Origin: Anaerolineaceae bacterium
GTDB taxonomy: Bacteria > Chloroflexota > Anaerolineae > Anaerolineales > Anaerolineaceae
Assembly (NCBI GenBank): GCA_002702705.1
Contig: PABH01000010.1
Location: forward strand, 1-64,000
Reading direction: 5' to 3'
DNA: 64,000 bases
Position 1 is the stretch's first letter. Every line of letters starts with the position of its first letter. The notes under the pieces are model-generated. The model saw only the letters and a program-made list of their open reading frames with translations. It ran no database searches and was not told where the DNA came from. Positions 25,948 to 34,880 of this stretch are shown piece after piece. The position numbers and the translations under genes are program-made.

Positions 25948-26611
25948 CAATCTGCCGAAAACGCCCTCACTGGAATTTGAAAACAAACACTGGGTGCAGT
26001 TCAGCAGCATCGCTGGCCTGGATGAAGCCGGACGCGGCGCATGGGCTGGGCCGGTTTCTGCCGCTGCTGTGGTACTTCCACAAATCCCAAAATTAGAACA
26101 AACCTTAAGCGGGGTAAAAGATTCCAAATTGATGATACCCAAGCAGCGTGATTTTTGGGCTGGGGTTATTAAAACTGTGGCGATTACTTGGGGTATCGGG
26201 TTTAGTACAGCCTCCGAAATTGATGAAATGGGTATCATCGCCGCTACACGGCTGGCCATGCAGCGAGCCTTATCGCAGCTTAATCCACAACCCCAGTTCC
26301 TTTTAATCGATGCCTTGGTACTGCCTGCTGTAAAACTGCCGCAAGAAGCGCTTATCAAAGGAGATCAGCGTTGTTTAAGTATCGCAGCTGCTTCAGTTTT
26401 GGCAAAAACAGCCAGAGATGCCCATATGTGTACCCAAGACCAACTTTATCCAAATTTTGGATTTTCCTCCCATAAAGGATACGGCACCAAACGCCATCAG
26501 CTTGCCCTAACAACCAACGGACCCAGCCCCATTCATCGGAAAAGTTTTAAACCAATTCAAATCTTAAATACCTTATATCAAAACACGGACTTTAACGATT
26601 ATTCCGATTAG
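25925..26611 (+). CDS. rnhB: Ribonuclease HII
   Basis: A 228-residue RNase HII, which removes ribonucleotides from DNA. The catalytic DEAGRG motif is in IAGLDEAGRGAWAGPVSAA, with later acidic residues in KDSKLM, FLLIDAL and SVLAKTARDAHM. GAGGG lies four bases before the ATG at 25925; a frame opening six codons earlier is also possible. It overlaps the end of the GT2 gene by about 20 bases. An N-terminal extension of some 35 residues before the first catalytic strand is longer than in E. coli. Confidence 0.93.
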   Translation: MRERKKFNNLPKTPSLEFENKHWVQFSSIAGLDEAGRGAWAGPVSAAAVVLPQIPKLEQTLSGVKDSKLMIPKQRDFWAGVIKTVAITWGIGFSTASEIDEMGIIAATRLAMQRALSQLNPQPQFLLIDALVLPAVKLPQEALIKGDQRCLSIAAASVLAKTARDAHMCTQDQLYPNFGFSSHKGYGTKRHQLALTTNGPSPIHRKSFKPIQILNTLYQNTDFNDYSD

Positions 26612-26838
26612 TTTACGACAACACAGCAGTTGCTACCCTTAAGTTGTGGGAATTCAATTTTTTCTTTATTCATTGACGCTGCAGAAGGAGTGTATAAGAT
26701 TAACCTCTGTAAGCAGGATGGAAATACACTTGTTCATAAAGCTGCCCAACGAAAGGCAATCTTAAGGGGACCTATTTATCAAAATAAAAAAATAAATTTA
26801 ACATATTTATAACATTATACAAATATTGTACAGATTGT

Positions 26839-26866
26839 TTTACCTGCAACTCTGTTCCATTATAAT
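26839..26866 (+). promoter_or_regulatory. Possible promoter of the polytopic membrane protein gene
   Basis: TTTACC (26839-26844), a 16-base spacer and TATAAT (26861-26866), 31 bases before the start codon at 26898. The -10 is perfect, the -35 weak. The preceding 230 bases from 26612 hold no gene. Confidence 0.45.
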
Positions 26867-26897
26867 TAAGACATTCTGATCTTAAAGGAATCCCAAA

Positions 26898-27938
26898 ATG
26901 GAACAAACCATCGATAACAAAAAAAGAACAAATAACCAGTTGGATCGCAGTGCTCAATTTGCTTTATGGGGCGGCATTCTGTTTAGTTTTGTTTTTACCG
27001 GCATCATTGCCCTGGCCGGGCAACGCCTGGAGAGCATTCAGCTCCTGCCTGATGCAGGTGCATCATGGTACTACTGGAAACTACCCAATCCAACCTTTTG
27101 GACCAGAGCCACAGCCTGGGGATTTTATCTTTTACACCAACTCACCATTTGGGGATTGATCTATTATGCCCAGAAAAATGTTAAAAAATATACCAAAGGT
27201 CTCCATAAGGTTAACTATTGGGCTTTGGGAGCAAATGCCTTTTTTATCCTGCTCCATTTTGTCCAAACCCACCTGTGGTACGATGGGCTGGCGCAGGACG
27301 TTTCCATTTTTTCATCACAAGGGTCAGTAATCGTCTTGCTGGTTTGGGTATTATTAATGGAAAACAACCGGCGCGGTATGTTTTTTGGTAAAAAATTACC
27401 GATTGGAAAATCCATTATACAATTTGCGAAAAAATACCACGGCTATTTTTTCGCTTGGGCTATTATTTACACCTTTTGGTATCACCCCATGGTTAACACC
27501 AGCGGTCATTTGATTGGCTTCATTTACATGTTTTTACTGATGCTGCAAGGCAGTCTGTTTTTCACCCGCATTCATATTAACCGCTGGTGGATGGTCACAC
27601 AGGAAGCCACAGTTGCTGTTCACGGCACATTGGTCGCGGTGATGCAAGGAAACGGCCTATGGCCCATGTTTTTATTCGGCTTAAGCGGTATCTTCGTTAT
27701 CACCCAAATGTATGGCATTCCGCTAAAAAATTGGCAGCGTACCACCATCTTGGCTGCCTATGTCGTATCCGTAGTAGGCGTATATGCCAATGTAGGTTTT
27801 GGTAAAATTTTCCAAATCTTCGGCATTCCCCTGATTGAATATACTGGCGCCGTGGTGTTAGCCCTCTTGTTTGGCGGCGGTTTGTGGCTGTATGGTAAAC
27901 TCAAACCCCAGTCAGCGGCCTTGGAAGCAAACGTTTAG
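26898..27938 (+). CDS. Polytopic membrane protein with conserved-looking His residues, unknown function
   Basis: A 346-residue protein with about nine or ten hydrophobic segments and no recognised family. Histidines occur at or near membrane boundaries (LLHQLTIWG, LLHFVQTHLWYD, YHPMVNTSGHLIGF, TRIHINRW, AVHGTLVAV), a pattern that would suit heme b or quinol binding. It converges on the cytochrome b gene of the electron-transfer operon, with 32 bases between the stops. AAAGGA precedes the ATG. A role in the same redox system is suggested by position and histidines only. Confidence 0.65.
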   Translation: MEQTIDNKKRTNNQLDRSAQFALWGGILFSFVFTGIIALAGQRLESIQLLPDAGASWYYWKLPNPTFWTRATAWGFYLLHQLTIWGLIYYAQKNVKKYTKGLHKVNYWALGANAFFILLHFVQTHLWYDGLAQDVSIFSSQGSVIVLLVWVLLMENNRRGMFFGKKLPIGKSIIQFAKKYHGYFFAWAIIYTFWYHPMVNTSGHLIGFIYMFLLMLQGSLFFTRIHINRWWMVTQEATVAVHGTLVAVMQGNGLWPMFLFGLSGIFVITQMYGIPLKNWQRTTILAAYVVSVVGVYANVGFGKIFQIFGIPLIEYTGAVVLALLFGGGLWLYGKLKPQSAALEANV

Positions 27939-27970
27939 AAATTTTTCTTAACCTCTGTCTTTTACGAAGT

Positions 27971-28771
27971 TTAATATAATAAAACTGCGTAATAAATTGC
28001 TGCCCCAATATGGATAAAGGAAACGATAAACAAGGTCAATCCCAATGGAATATGAACGGTATGCCACAAAGCTAATAAGCGGCGTGCGGCAGCCAATCCA
28101 CGAATTTGGCGTAATAAACGCTCATATTTTCGGCGGGTCATTGCCAACTCGAGCGATTTTTGTTTGGTTTGCCCTGATTGTTTGGCTCGTATTTCAAGGC
28201 TCTTAAGGATAAAAAGCAAATCAAACCAAAACCGTAAAAGCACACTTGAATTGGTGCTATTATTCCCATTTATTTTGCGAATGGGTTGGGTTGTTTCATC
28301 ATTTTTTAGTCGTAAAAGTTGGATTTCTAACAGACGGGCAGAATTTTCAAGTTCCTGAAGGCTGATTTCAGCTCCGTTAGCAGCTCGCGGAACAGCGGTA
28401 TAAATATACCTGCCAACAAAACCACTAAGAACCATCATGATAGTTAGCAGGCTTAAAACACCTGCCAATCCACGGAACTGCCAGCCGGGATGAATAAGAA
28501 CCATGAACGGTCCAACCAAACCCGTAAAAATATGAAATTCTAACCAATTAGACATCTTTCCCCATCTCGCGCCGCGTTTGCTTCGTTTCCGCAACGAATA
28601 TAATGTTTCTGTCATTATCATGAGGATAAAACCCAACACACCCAGGCTGTGCCCCCACAGACTGCTGGCAGATGGCACTTCCTTGGTTACTGTTTGAATT
28701 AGAATATACGACAAGGTAATAAATACCATGGCAATCATTGAAAAAATTAACTCTCGGGATTTAGTTAACAT
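27971..28771 (-). CDS. Membrane b-type cytochrome, two-heme pattern
   Basis: A 266-residue membrane protein with five hydrophobic segments. Two H-x13-H pairs are visible: H80/H94 (FHIFTGLVGPFMVLIH) and H240/H254 (HIPLGLTLFIVSFIH), with an extra His at 237. This is the geometry of bis-histidine hemes b in a four-helix bundle, as in cytochrome b subunits that exchange electrons with quinones. A basic cytoplasmic-type stretch separates the middle helices. It is the last gene of the leftward operon with two multiheme cytochromes, a ferredoxin and an FAD oxidoreductase, and overlaps the latter by 11 bases. It is likely the membrane hub of that pathway (inference). Confidence 0.78.
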   Translation of the reverse strand: MLTKSRELIFSMIAMVFITLSYILIQTVTKEVPSASSLWGHSLGVLGFILMIMTETLYSLRKRSKRGARWGKMSNWLEFHIFTGLVGPFMVLIHPGWQFRGLAGVLSLLTIMMVLSGFVGRYIYTAVPRAANGAEISLQELENSARLLEIQLLRLKNDETTQPIRKINGNNSTNSSVLLRFWFDLLFILKSLEIRAKQSGQTKQKSLELAMTRRKYERLLRQIRGLAAARRLLALWHTVHIPLGLTLFIVSFIHIGAAIYYAVLLY

Positions 28772-30107
28772 GGTTCTGCCTGTAATTTTCCCAGAAGGAA
28801 GATATGGTGTCTGCTAAAGAAGCATGTGGTGAAAGTAGTTTCTCTCGAATCAAACCGATATTAATTTGTTCTCGAATCAAAACCTGCAGCGGCCGGGAGA
28901 GGGTCTGATCCCCCATAACTACCGCACCCACGATGTTATTTGTGCTTACATATAAACGAAGCCGATTTTCCTCCTGATATGTTTCAGCCACAACTGCTTC
29001 CGGTTGTTTTCGCCAGATTTCACTGTCACCACGCATGATGCCAGTTACATCCGCATCGCCTTGAAATGATTTTCCTTTAAAAGCATCCTTTCCGACCCGC
29101 CCTATGATTGTCGTGATTAAACCACCCAGCCGAGTGACATTAAATGGATATTTTTTTTCATATATATAGTTTCCACCGGCCATATTAAGTCCTGCATACC
29201 AACCTTGTTCGATAGCCGGGTTCCATAAACTATCTACAACATATTCTCCACTTTGCCTGTCATACACTTGAGCAATATCCCCTGCTGCAAAAACGTCAGG
29301 CTGGCTGGTGTGCAAACCCGAATCTACAATCACCCCGCGCTGCGTATTTAACCCTGCTTGAAGAGCTAAATCAATCCGCGGTTTAATGCCGATTGCAAAT
29401 GCAACAATCTGGCATTGGTATTCAATTTTTTTATCTTGTTGCTGAGCCAACACGCCAACAACCCGCCCTCTGCGGCCATAGATTTCTATTAAGTTTGTAA
29501 ATTTGTGAATCTGGATTCCATCATGGTTCAGACGGTCTTCCACCATGCGAGATTCGACATCATCCAGCACACTGCTCCAATAACGTTCCCCACGAAGAAA
29601 ATAATGAACCTTTACCCCACTCGCCACTAGGCCTTCGGCTAATTCAAGGGCAGTAATACCACCGCCAATAACTACTGCCGATCTTGCCTTTCGGGCTTTT
29701 TTAAGTATTTCCTCAGCATCTTCCATTGAATCAAGTTTAACCACACCATCCAGATCCCCTCCCGGTACTTGTGGGAGTGCAGCAGTCGCACCCGTTGCTA
29801 ACAACAAACGATCATATAAAAAATGTTTCCCATTCGCTGTTGCCACTTGATGACGATCTAATGCTATAGAGTTAACGGGTTGATGGATGATCTGAATTCC
29901 TAGATCCTTGAAATAATTGTTTTTAAATGGAAATAGTTGGTTTTTGGGAACTTCACCGGCAAGCAAATAAGCCAGGCCGGGACGAGAATAATAACCATAT
30001 GGGTCGTTCGTAAATACCCGAATGGATCCACGCTGATCTTGTTGACGAATGGCTCCTGCTGCAGCAATACCTGCAGCGCCACTGCCAATAATAATGTAAT
30101 TAGCCAT
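28761..30107 (-). CDS. FAD/NAD(P)-dependent pyridine nucleotide oxidoreductase
   Basis: A 448-residue two-dinucleotide-binding flavoprotein. FAD binding: YIIIGSGAAGIAAAGAIR at the N-terminus and DVFAAGDIAQV near residue 275. NAD(P) binding: SAVVIGGGITALELAEGL near 145-160. YYSRPGLAYLLAGE resembles NirB and rubredoxin/ferredoxin reductases rather than enzymes with a redox disulfide. It lies between the ferredoxin gene (21 bases) and the cytochrome b gene (11-base overlap). It probably links NAD(P)H to the ferredoxin/cytochrome chain; direction of flow cannot be told. Confidence 0.88.
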   Translation of the reverse strand: MANYIIIGSGAAGIAAAGAIRQQDQRGSIRVFTNDPYGYYSRPGLAYLLAGEVPKNQLFPFKNNYFKDLGIQIIHQPVNSIALDRHQVATANGKHFLYDRLLLATGATAALPQVPGGDLDGVVKLDSMEDAEEILKKARKARSAVVIGGGITALELAEGLVASGVKVHYFLRGERYWSSVLDDVESRMVEDRLNHDGIQIHKFTNLIEIYGRRGRVVGVLAQQQDKKIEYQCQIVAFAIGIKPRIDLALQAGLNTQRGVIVDSGLHTSQPDVFAAGDIAQVYDRQSGEYVVDSLWNPAIEQGWYAGLNMAGGNYIYEKKYPFNVTRLGGLITTIIGRVGKDAFKGKSFQGDADVTGIMRGDSEIWRKQPEAVVAETYQEENRLRLYVSTNNIVGAVVMGDQTLSRPLQVLIREQINIGLIREKLLSPHASLADTISSFWENYRQNHVN

Positions 30108-30128
30108 TCAAACTATCCTATGTAATAC

Positions 30129-30410
30129 TTATTGGGATGAACTATGTTCAAAACGCAGTACACCTCTTGGGCATCGCTGAACGCATTCTCCGCAAGTTAA
30201 ACATTTACTTTCTTGTATTGCCAACCCACGTAAGGCAAACGACCGTACATCCACGCCAATTGGACAATTGAATGAACAGATACCGCATTGCACACAACGG
30301 CTCTGGTCGGGAAGTATAAAACCGGAAACCAGCGTTTCTCTTTTTTTTATTGTTTCTCGAATCGCGGCACCGATTAAGGTTGTATTTGATATTTCTTGAT
30401 TAATCGTCAT
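30129..30410 (-). CDS. Ferredoxin with two [4Fe-4S] clusters
   Basis: A 93-residue protein with two CxxCxxCxxxCP motifs (CVQCGICSFNCP and CLTCGECVQRCP), so an 8Fe-8S dicluster ferredoxin. The N-terminal 35 residues carry no recognisable domain. The ATG at 30410 follows GGAAGAA; longer frames to 30452 would overlap the cytochrome gene more deeply. As drawn, the gene overlaps the 3' end of the 20-heme cytochrome gene by 11 bases. It probably carries electrons between the flavoprotein and the cytochrome b. Confidence 0.88.
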   Translation of the reverse strand: MTINQEISNTTLIGAAIRETIKKRETLVSGFILPDQSRCVQCGICSFNCPIGVDVRSFALRGLAIQESKCLTCGECVQRCPRGVLRFEHSSSQ

Positions 30411-32271
30411 GTTTTCTTCCATCACTGTGGCATTCCATACATCGTACCACAAAATTTGAGATCCCTTCTTCCTGGTGTTTGTGAGTTAATTCATTCTCAT
30501 TATGACAATTAAAACAAGTCCATTCTGTGCCACCGGATGGATGACATTGAGCACAAACACTGTTTGCATTACCGTGATTCAACGGGAAACTGTGACTGAA
30601 ATTGGCTGACTCCCACGAATCAGTATTATGACAACTTGAGCACTGTCCTGAGAAGTGGTTGTTGGGTTTGTCACCGGAATGGCAGCCCTGGCAGTCGGTT
30701 GCACCAGCTGCAGAATGACTAAAACTGGCTGAGCCCCATGAATTGGTGTTATGACAGCTTGAACACTGCCCTGAGAAGTGGTTGTTCGGTTTATCACCTG
30801 AATGGCAACTTTGGCAATCCGTAGCTCCGGCATTTGCATGACTGAAACTTGCTGGTTTCCAGGCGTTGGTGGTGTGGCAGCTTGAACACTGTCCTGAAAA
30901 ATGGTTGTTCGGTTTGTTACCACTGTGACAACCCTGACAATCGGTTAATCCAGCCGCTGCATGGTCAAGATTGGCCGGTTTCCAGGCGTTGGTATTATGG
31001 CAGCTTGAACACTGCCCTGAGAAGTGGTTGTTCGGCTTGTTACCGCTGTGACAACCCTGACAATCGGTTAATCCAGCCGCTGCATGGTTAAAGCTGGCTG
31101 GCCTCCAGGCGTTGGTATTATGACAGCTTGAACACTGTCCTGAGAAGTGGTTGTTCGGTTTGTTACCGTTGTGACAACCCTGACAATCGGTTAATCCAGC
31201 CGCTGCATGGTCAAGATTGGCTGGTTTCCAGGCATTGGTATTATGACAGCTTGAACACTGTCCTGAGAAGTGGTTGTTTGGTTTGTTACCACTGTGACAA
31301 CCCTGACAATCCGTCGCTCCAGCCACTGCGTGATCAAAACTGGCTGGTTTCCAGGCATTGGTGTTATGGCAGCTTGAACACTGCCCTGAGAAGTGATTGT
31401 TGGGCTTATCACCGGAATGACAACTCTGACAATCCGTCGCTCCAACCGCTGCATGATCAAAACTGGCTGGTTTCCACGCGCTGGTTGTGTGACATGTGGA
31501 GCAAACCATCCCATCAAAATGGTTAATCGGAACAACATTGGAATGACAAACCGCACATTGATTGGGTGTGCCAGCGTATGTCATATTGGAATGACAATTC
31601 TGACAGGTTAATTCAGCATGTTTTCCGGTAAGTGGGAAAAAAGCGTGTGATGCTCCTGCACTTCCTGGTAAAAACGGGACCATGCGCGGGTCTACAAAAT
31701 CCGGCTCCTGGTTTGAAGAATCAGAAGGATCGTTGGCCTGTTCTAAAGCAGAATTTTCGCCTTGGGATAATGTAAACAAAGCGGACAGCGGATTAGAAAC
31801 ATCCATCGCTAGAAATTTTAACCCGGCTATTTTCGCTTGAAGTGTATTAAATTCTTGTGGGTAGGTTTCAGCTAAAAATGTATAAAGAAGCATCTTGTCT
31901 TGAATTGAGTTAAGTTCTTTAACAAATTCTTCACGAAGATTGGACTCTGATTCTGCTGAGACGAATTGAAAGCGGTTAATAACATGGTCTAATTCAATTA
32001 ATACGCTATTAATCCTGGGTATTTCTTCAACTTGTCCCTCAACTTGTTCCATATCCTGAATTCGTTTTTCTAACAAATCAAGTTCATAACTGGCTTTGCT
32101 GGTTGGATCAAAATAAAATACCAGTAACGCATGTTCTAAATTTTCTTGAATTGGAAAAAGAGCCTGCTCCGCATGAAATGGTGCAATCCTAACAAACGCC
32201 AATACCATTGCACTTGAACCAAATAGTAACAACAACAAAAAAAGAATAGCTATGATTAGTGTTTTACGCAT
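30400..32271 (-). CDS. 20-heme c-type cytochrome with seven tandem 41-residue diheme repeats
   Basis: A 623-residue protein with 20 CxxCH heme-attachment motifs. An N-terminal hydrophobic helix (about 5-28) can be a signal or anchor; a helical, acidic region follows (about 40-200) without hemes. Seven near-identical 41-residue units carry two hemes each (CQGCHSGNKPNNHFSG then QCSSCHNTNAW), flanked by three motifs before and three after. Each unit also has HF and DH/SH histidines able to act as distal ligands. Such repeats make long heme wires on the outer face of the cell. It follows the 15-heme gene by 23 bases. No homologue by name was recognised. Confidence 0.92.
   Translation of the reverse strand: MRKTLIIAILFLLLLLFGSSAMVLAFVRIAPFHAEQALFPIQENLEHALLVFYFDPTSKASYELDLLEKRIQDMEQVEGQVEEIPRINSVLIELDHVINRFQFVSAESESNLREEFVKELNSIQDKMLLYTFLAETYPQEFNTLQAKIAGLKFLAMDVSNPLSALFTLSQGENSALEQANDPSDSSNQEPDFVDPRMVPFLPGSAGASHAFFPLTGKHAELTCQNCHSNMTYAGTPNQCAVCHSNVVPINHFDGMVCSTCHTTSAWKPASFDHAAVGATDCQSCHSGDKPNNHFSGQCSSCHNTNAWKPASFDHAVAGATDCQGCHSGNKPNNHFSGQCSSCHNTNAWKPANLDHAAAGLTDCQGCHNGNKPNNHFSGQCSSCHNTNAWRPASFNHAAAGLTDCQGCHSGNKPNNHFSGQCSSCHNTNAWKPANLDHAAAGLTDCQGCHSGNKPNNHFSGQCSSCHTTNAWKPASFSHANAGATDCQSCHSGDKPNNHFSGQCSSCHNTNSWGSASFSHSAAGATDCQGCHSGDKPNNHFSGQCSSCHNTDSWESANFSHSFPLNHGNANSVCAQCHPSGGTEWTCFNCHNENELTHKHQEEGISNFVVRCMECHSDGRKHDD
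30571..31431 (-). repeat. Seven 123-bp coding repeats in the 20-heme cytochrome gene
   Basis: Seven consecutive 123-base units, beginning at 31431 and stepping exactly 123 bases (for example 31431, 30693), each encoding 41 residues with two CxxCH motifs. Identity is high at DNA level, including third positions, so recent duplication or gene conversion is likely. Confidence 0.9.
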
Positions 32272-32294
32272 TATGGTACGCTCCCTTGTTTAAA

Positions 32295-33527
32295 TCAATC
32301 ATGGGTCTCACCATCCCAGTGGCAGGCAACACAATCCATTAACTGATCTCCAAAAATATTTTCTTCGGCATGTTCATTTATAAATTCAACGTCTTGAGAC
32401 TCATGACAGCCTTCACATGTATACTGTGCATACGTCTGAGTATGGCATGTGATGCAGTCGATTTCACCATCTTCTCTATGGTTGAGTGGGAAGGTATGGA
32501 CTCGGAGTGAGGCTGGCAGCCATGCTTGTGTTGTATGACATGCAGCACAATTTAGACTAAAGCTTCCAGCATGGATCTCTGGTTCAGCATGACAGGAAGA
32601 GCATTCAGTAGGAGTATTCTTGAAATGAAAATCTACATGGCAAGATTGGCATGATACATTGGTATGGGCACCATCCAAAACAAAAACAGTCCGATGATCA
32701 AAATTTTTCATTCGATCCAGGCCATCATGACAATCTATGCAGTTCAAGCCAAATTCTTCAGTGTGCGTTTGGACAAATTCCGGTTCCTGCTTTTGATGAC
32801 AATCCTTACAAACCGAAGGAATTATTTCCAAGGTGTTTGGTTGGTGACAAGAATTACAGGTTAATGCCAGGCCCTGATAATCACGCTGATGCAGGACCAA
32901 TCGAAAATCAAATTGTTCATGATCAAAACCCATTCCTTGCCACATGGCCGGTTTCCAATTCAGGGTTGTATGGCACTCGGAACAATCTTGTGGAAAAAGA
33001 CCTTTATGTTGAATTGGTTCAGCATGACAATCGGCGCAAACGGAACTGATTTGAAAATCATTTTGTGCATGACAATCCTGACAGCCAAGTAATAAATGGT
33101 TACCTGAAAGCGGAAACTTCGTTATCGAATGATCAAAGGTTTGTAAAGCATCCCGAACCATATCAAAATTACGGCCTTTATGATCTGAATGACAGGAACG
33201 ACAGGAATCTCCATCATCCCACAACCCATGCAAACCACTCTTCTGTTGAATCTGACCAGCTATATCCTGGTGGCATTGCAAACAACTCGTGCCCTGACTA
33301 TTTTTAAAAGGTTGATGACAAAGTTCACATTGTTGTTCTATATCTGCATGAGATGACGCATTTGCATAAACAATTCCTCTTGTATTTTGTGCAGATAAGG
33401 GACCAGGGCTAAAAATAATACTTCCTTTAAATAAAAATACCGCGGTCAAAAGGACGATAGCCGCTATAGCAAGAATAATACTTAATGGTGAAAACAAAGC
33501 TGCACCAGTGTTTTTAATTAATTTCAT
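32295..33527 (-). CDS. 15-heme c-type cytochrome
   Basis: A 410-residue protein with one N-terminal membrane helix (about 15-38) and 15 CxxCH motifs spread irregularly, in contrast to the repeat protein downstream. Several units follow the pattern of multiheme cytochromes of the NapC/NrfB-like or extracellular kind (for example FDHSITKFPLSGNHLLLGCQ, VHTFPLNHREDGEIDCITCH). Many histidines outside the motifs can supply the sixth ligand. AAAGG lies six bases before the ATG at 33527; the longer frame to 33605 has no such site. First gene of the leftward electron-transfer operon. Confidence 0.92.
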   Translation of the reverse strand: MKLIKNTGAALFSPLSIILAIAAIVLLTAVFLFKGSIIFSPGPLSAQNTRGIVYANASSHADIEQQCELCHQPFKNSQGTSCLQCHQDIAGQIQQKSGLHGLWDDGDSCRSCHSDHKGRNFDMVRDALQTFDHSITKFPLSGNHLLLGCQDCHAQNDFQISSVCADCHAEPIQHKGLFPQDCSECHTTLNWKPAMWQGMGFDHEQFDFRLVLHQRDYQGLALTCNSCHQPNTLEIIPSVCKDCHQKQEPEFVQTHTEEFGLNCIDCHDGLDRMKNFDHRTVFVLDGAHTNVSCQSCHVDFHFKNTPTECSSCHAEPEIHAGSFSLNCAACHTTQAWLPASLRVHTFPLNHREDGEIDCITCHTQTYAQYTCEGCHESQDVEFINEHAEENIFGDQLMDCVACHWDGETHD

Positions 33528-33814
33528 TATTACCTTTAACGCGCGATAAGATATTATATATCTATATAGTCGCATTTGCCGCAAAAAAGTTACACAACTA
33601 CCCAATTAGTCAGGTGGATTCTCCCCTATTGCAGGATGACAGCCAGTCTAGTTATTGGTTTAATGGAGATTACCCTGATGAAAAAGTGAGTATATTAAAG
33701 ATGAGCCTGTAAGTAGAAAAACAAAATACCCAAACATAATCAAATATGTTTTTATCATCATAAAAGATTCTTTATCAGGATTGGTTTACAGCCATTCCTT
33801 ACACAGGAGAAATC

Positions 33815-34744
33815 ATGAAATTCACGAATCGTCCTTATCAAAACGAGACCGATTACACCCGTATTCGCGCTTTTTTACGCAAGGTTCATCTCTTAAACAA
33901 CCGTATCGAAAAATCCTGGCCGGTAGCACGGCTGGATTATTGGCGCTGGCATGTCGCCTTAAACTGCCAGGAAATTCACGATATCAGCCCCCTTATTCAC
34001 CTTTGGGAAGATGAGCAAGGAGAGCTGGTGGCTGTCTTAACCCCGGAAGGGGATAATGATGTCCATATCCAAATTGATCCTCGCTATCAGAGCATGGCAT
34101 TGGAAACCGAAATGATTACACTGGCGGAGGAAAAACAATCTCTTCGCTCAAAATCGGGGAATGAAAAGTTATTTGTTTGGGTGGATGATCCCAATCCAAT
34201 CCGCACAGAAATCCTGACCTTGCGTGGCTATCAAGCACATACCAGCATCGAACACCAACACTACCGCGACCTGACCCAACCTCTGCCGCCTACCCCGCAA
34301 ACACCAGGTTACATCATCCGTTCCTTGGGCGGGATCGAGGAATTACCATCTCGAAGTTGGGCTTCCTGGCGGGCATTTCATCCAAATTCACCGGATGAGG
34401 AATACGAAGGTTGGGAATGGTATTTAAATATCCAACGCTGCCCGCTTTACCGCCGTGACCTGGATATCATTGCCGAGGCACCTGACGGAAGCGTCGCCGC
34501 TTTCTGCACACTGTGGTATGACGATGTGACTCAAACCGGTTATTTTGAACCAGTCGGCACCGTGCCGGAGCACCAGCAGCGTGGTTTGGGAAAAACCATG
34601 ATGATCGAAGCCATGCGGCGGTTAAAGAATATGAATGGGTTGGTGGCGATGGTTGGTGGATACAGCCCAGCAGCCAACGCCTTATACGGTTCGGTAGTTT
34701 CACCCGATGAATATTTAATGATTCCCTGGGTAAAGGAACTATAA
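33815..34744 (+). CDS. GNAT family acetyltransferase
   Basis: A 309-residue protein. The C-terminal half carries the GNAT acetyl-CoA motif (GTVPEHQQRGLGKTMMIEAMRRL; Q/RxxGxG/A in QRGLGKT), followed by GGYSPAANALYGSVV. The N-terminal half is probably a second, degenerate GNAT fold, as in many proteins of about 300 residues in this family. The acceptor is unknown. AGGAG precedes the ATG. The gene stands alone, convergent with clpC. Confidence 0.82.
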   Translation: MKFTNRPYQNETDYTRIRAFLRKVHLLNNRIEKSWPVARLDYWRWHVALNCQEIHDISPLIHLWEDEQGELVAVLTPEGDNDVHIQIDPRYQSMALETEMITLAEEKQSLRSKSGNEKLFVWVDDPNPIRTEILTLRGYQAHTSIEHQHYRDLTQPLPPTPQTPGYIIRSLGGIEELPSRSWASWRAFHPNSPDEEYEGWEWYLNIQRCPLYRRDLDIIAEAPDGSVAAFCTLWYDDVTQTGYFEPVGTVPEHQQRGLGKTMMIEAMRRLKNMNGLVAMVGGYSPAANALYGSVVSPDEYLMIPWVKEL

Positions 34745-34850
34745 ACCCAAAACATGGTCTTGATTACTTTATGGGAAATCCGGTTAACCCTCAACAGGGT
34801 AGAAATAACATAAAAGTTAAAGTGACAAAAGAGCACATTTAATATAAAAA

Positions 34851-34873
34851 ACCCCTCCAGGTTCAGGAGGGGT
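34851..34873 (-). terminator. Intrinsic terminator of clpC
   Basis: Stem ACCCCTCC / GGAGGGGT (34851-34858 with 34866-34873), seven-base loop. In the leftward direction it is followed by TTTTTATATT. It begins eight bases after the clpC stop. Confidence 0.85.
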
Positions 34874-34880
34874 CATTTGT

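Noticed and set aside
30571-31431. Regular repeats that could suggest a CRISPR array
   Set aside because: The period is 123 bases without unique spacers, and the units are in-frame coding repeats with CxxCH motifs.
30849-31611. Long open frames on the opposite strand of the 20-heme cytochrome gene
   Set aside because: They mirror the tandem repeats of the real gene, have implausible His/Arg/Cys-rich products and no ribosome-binding sites.
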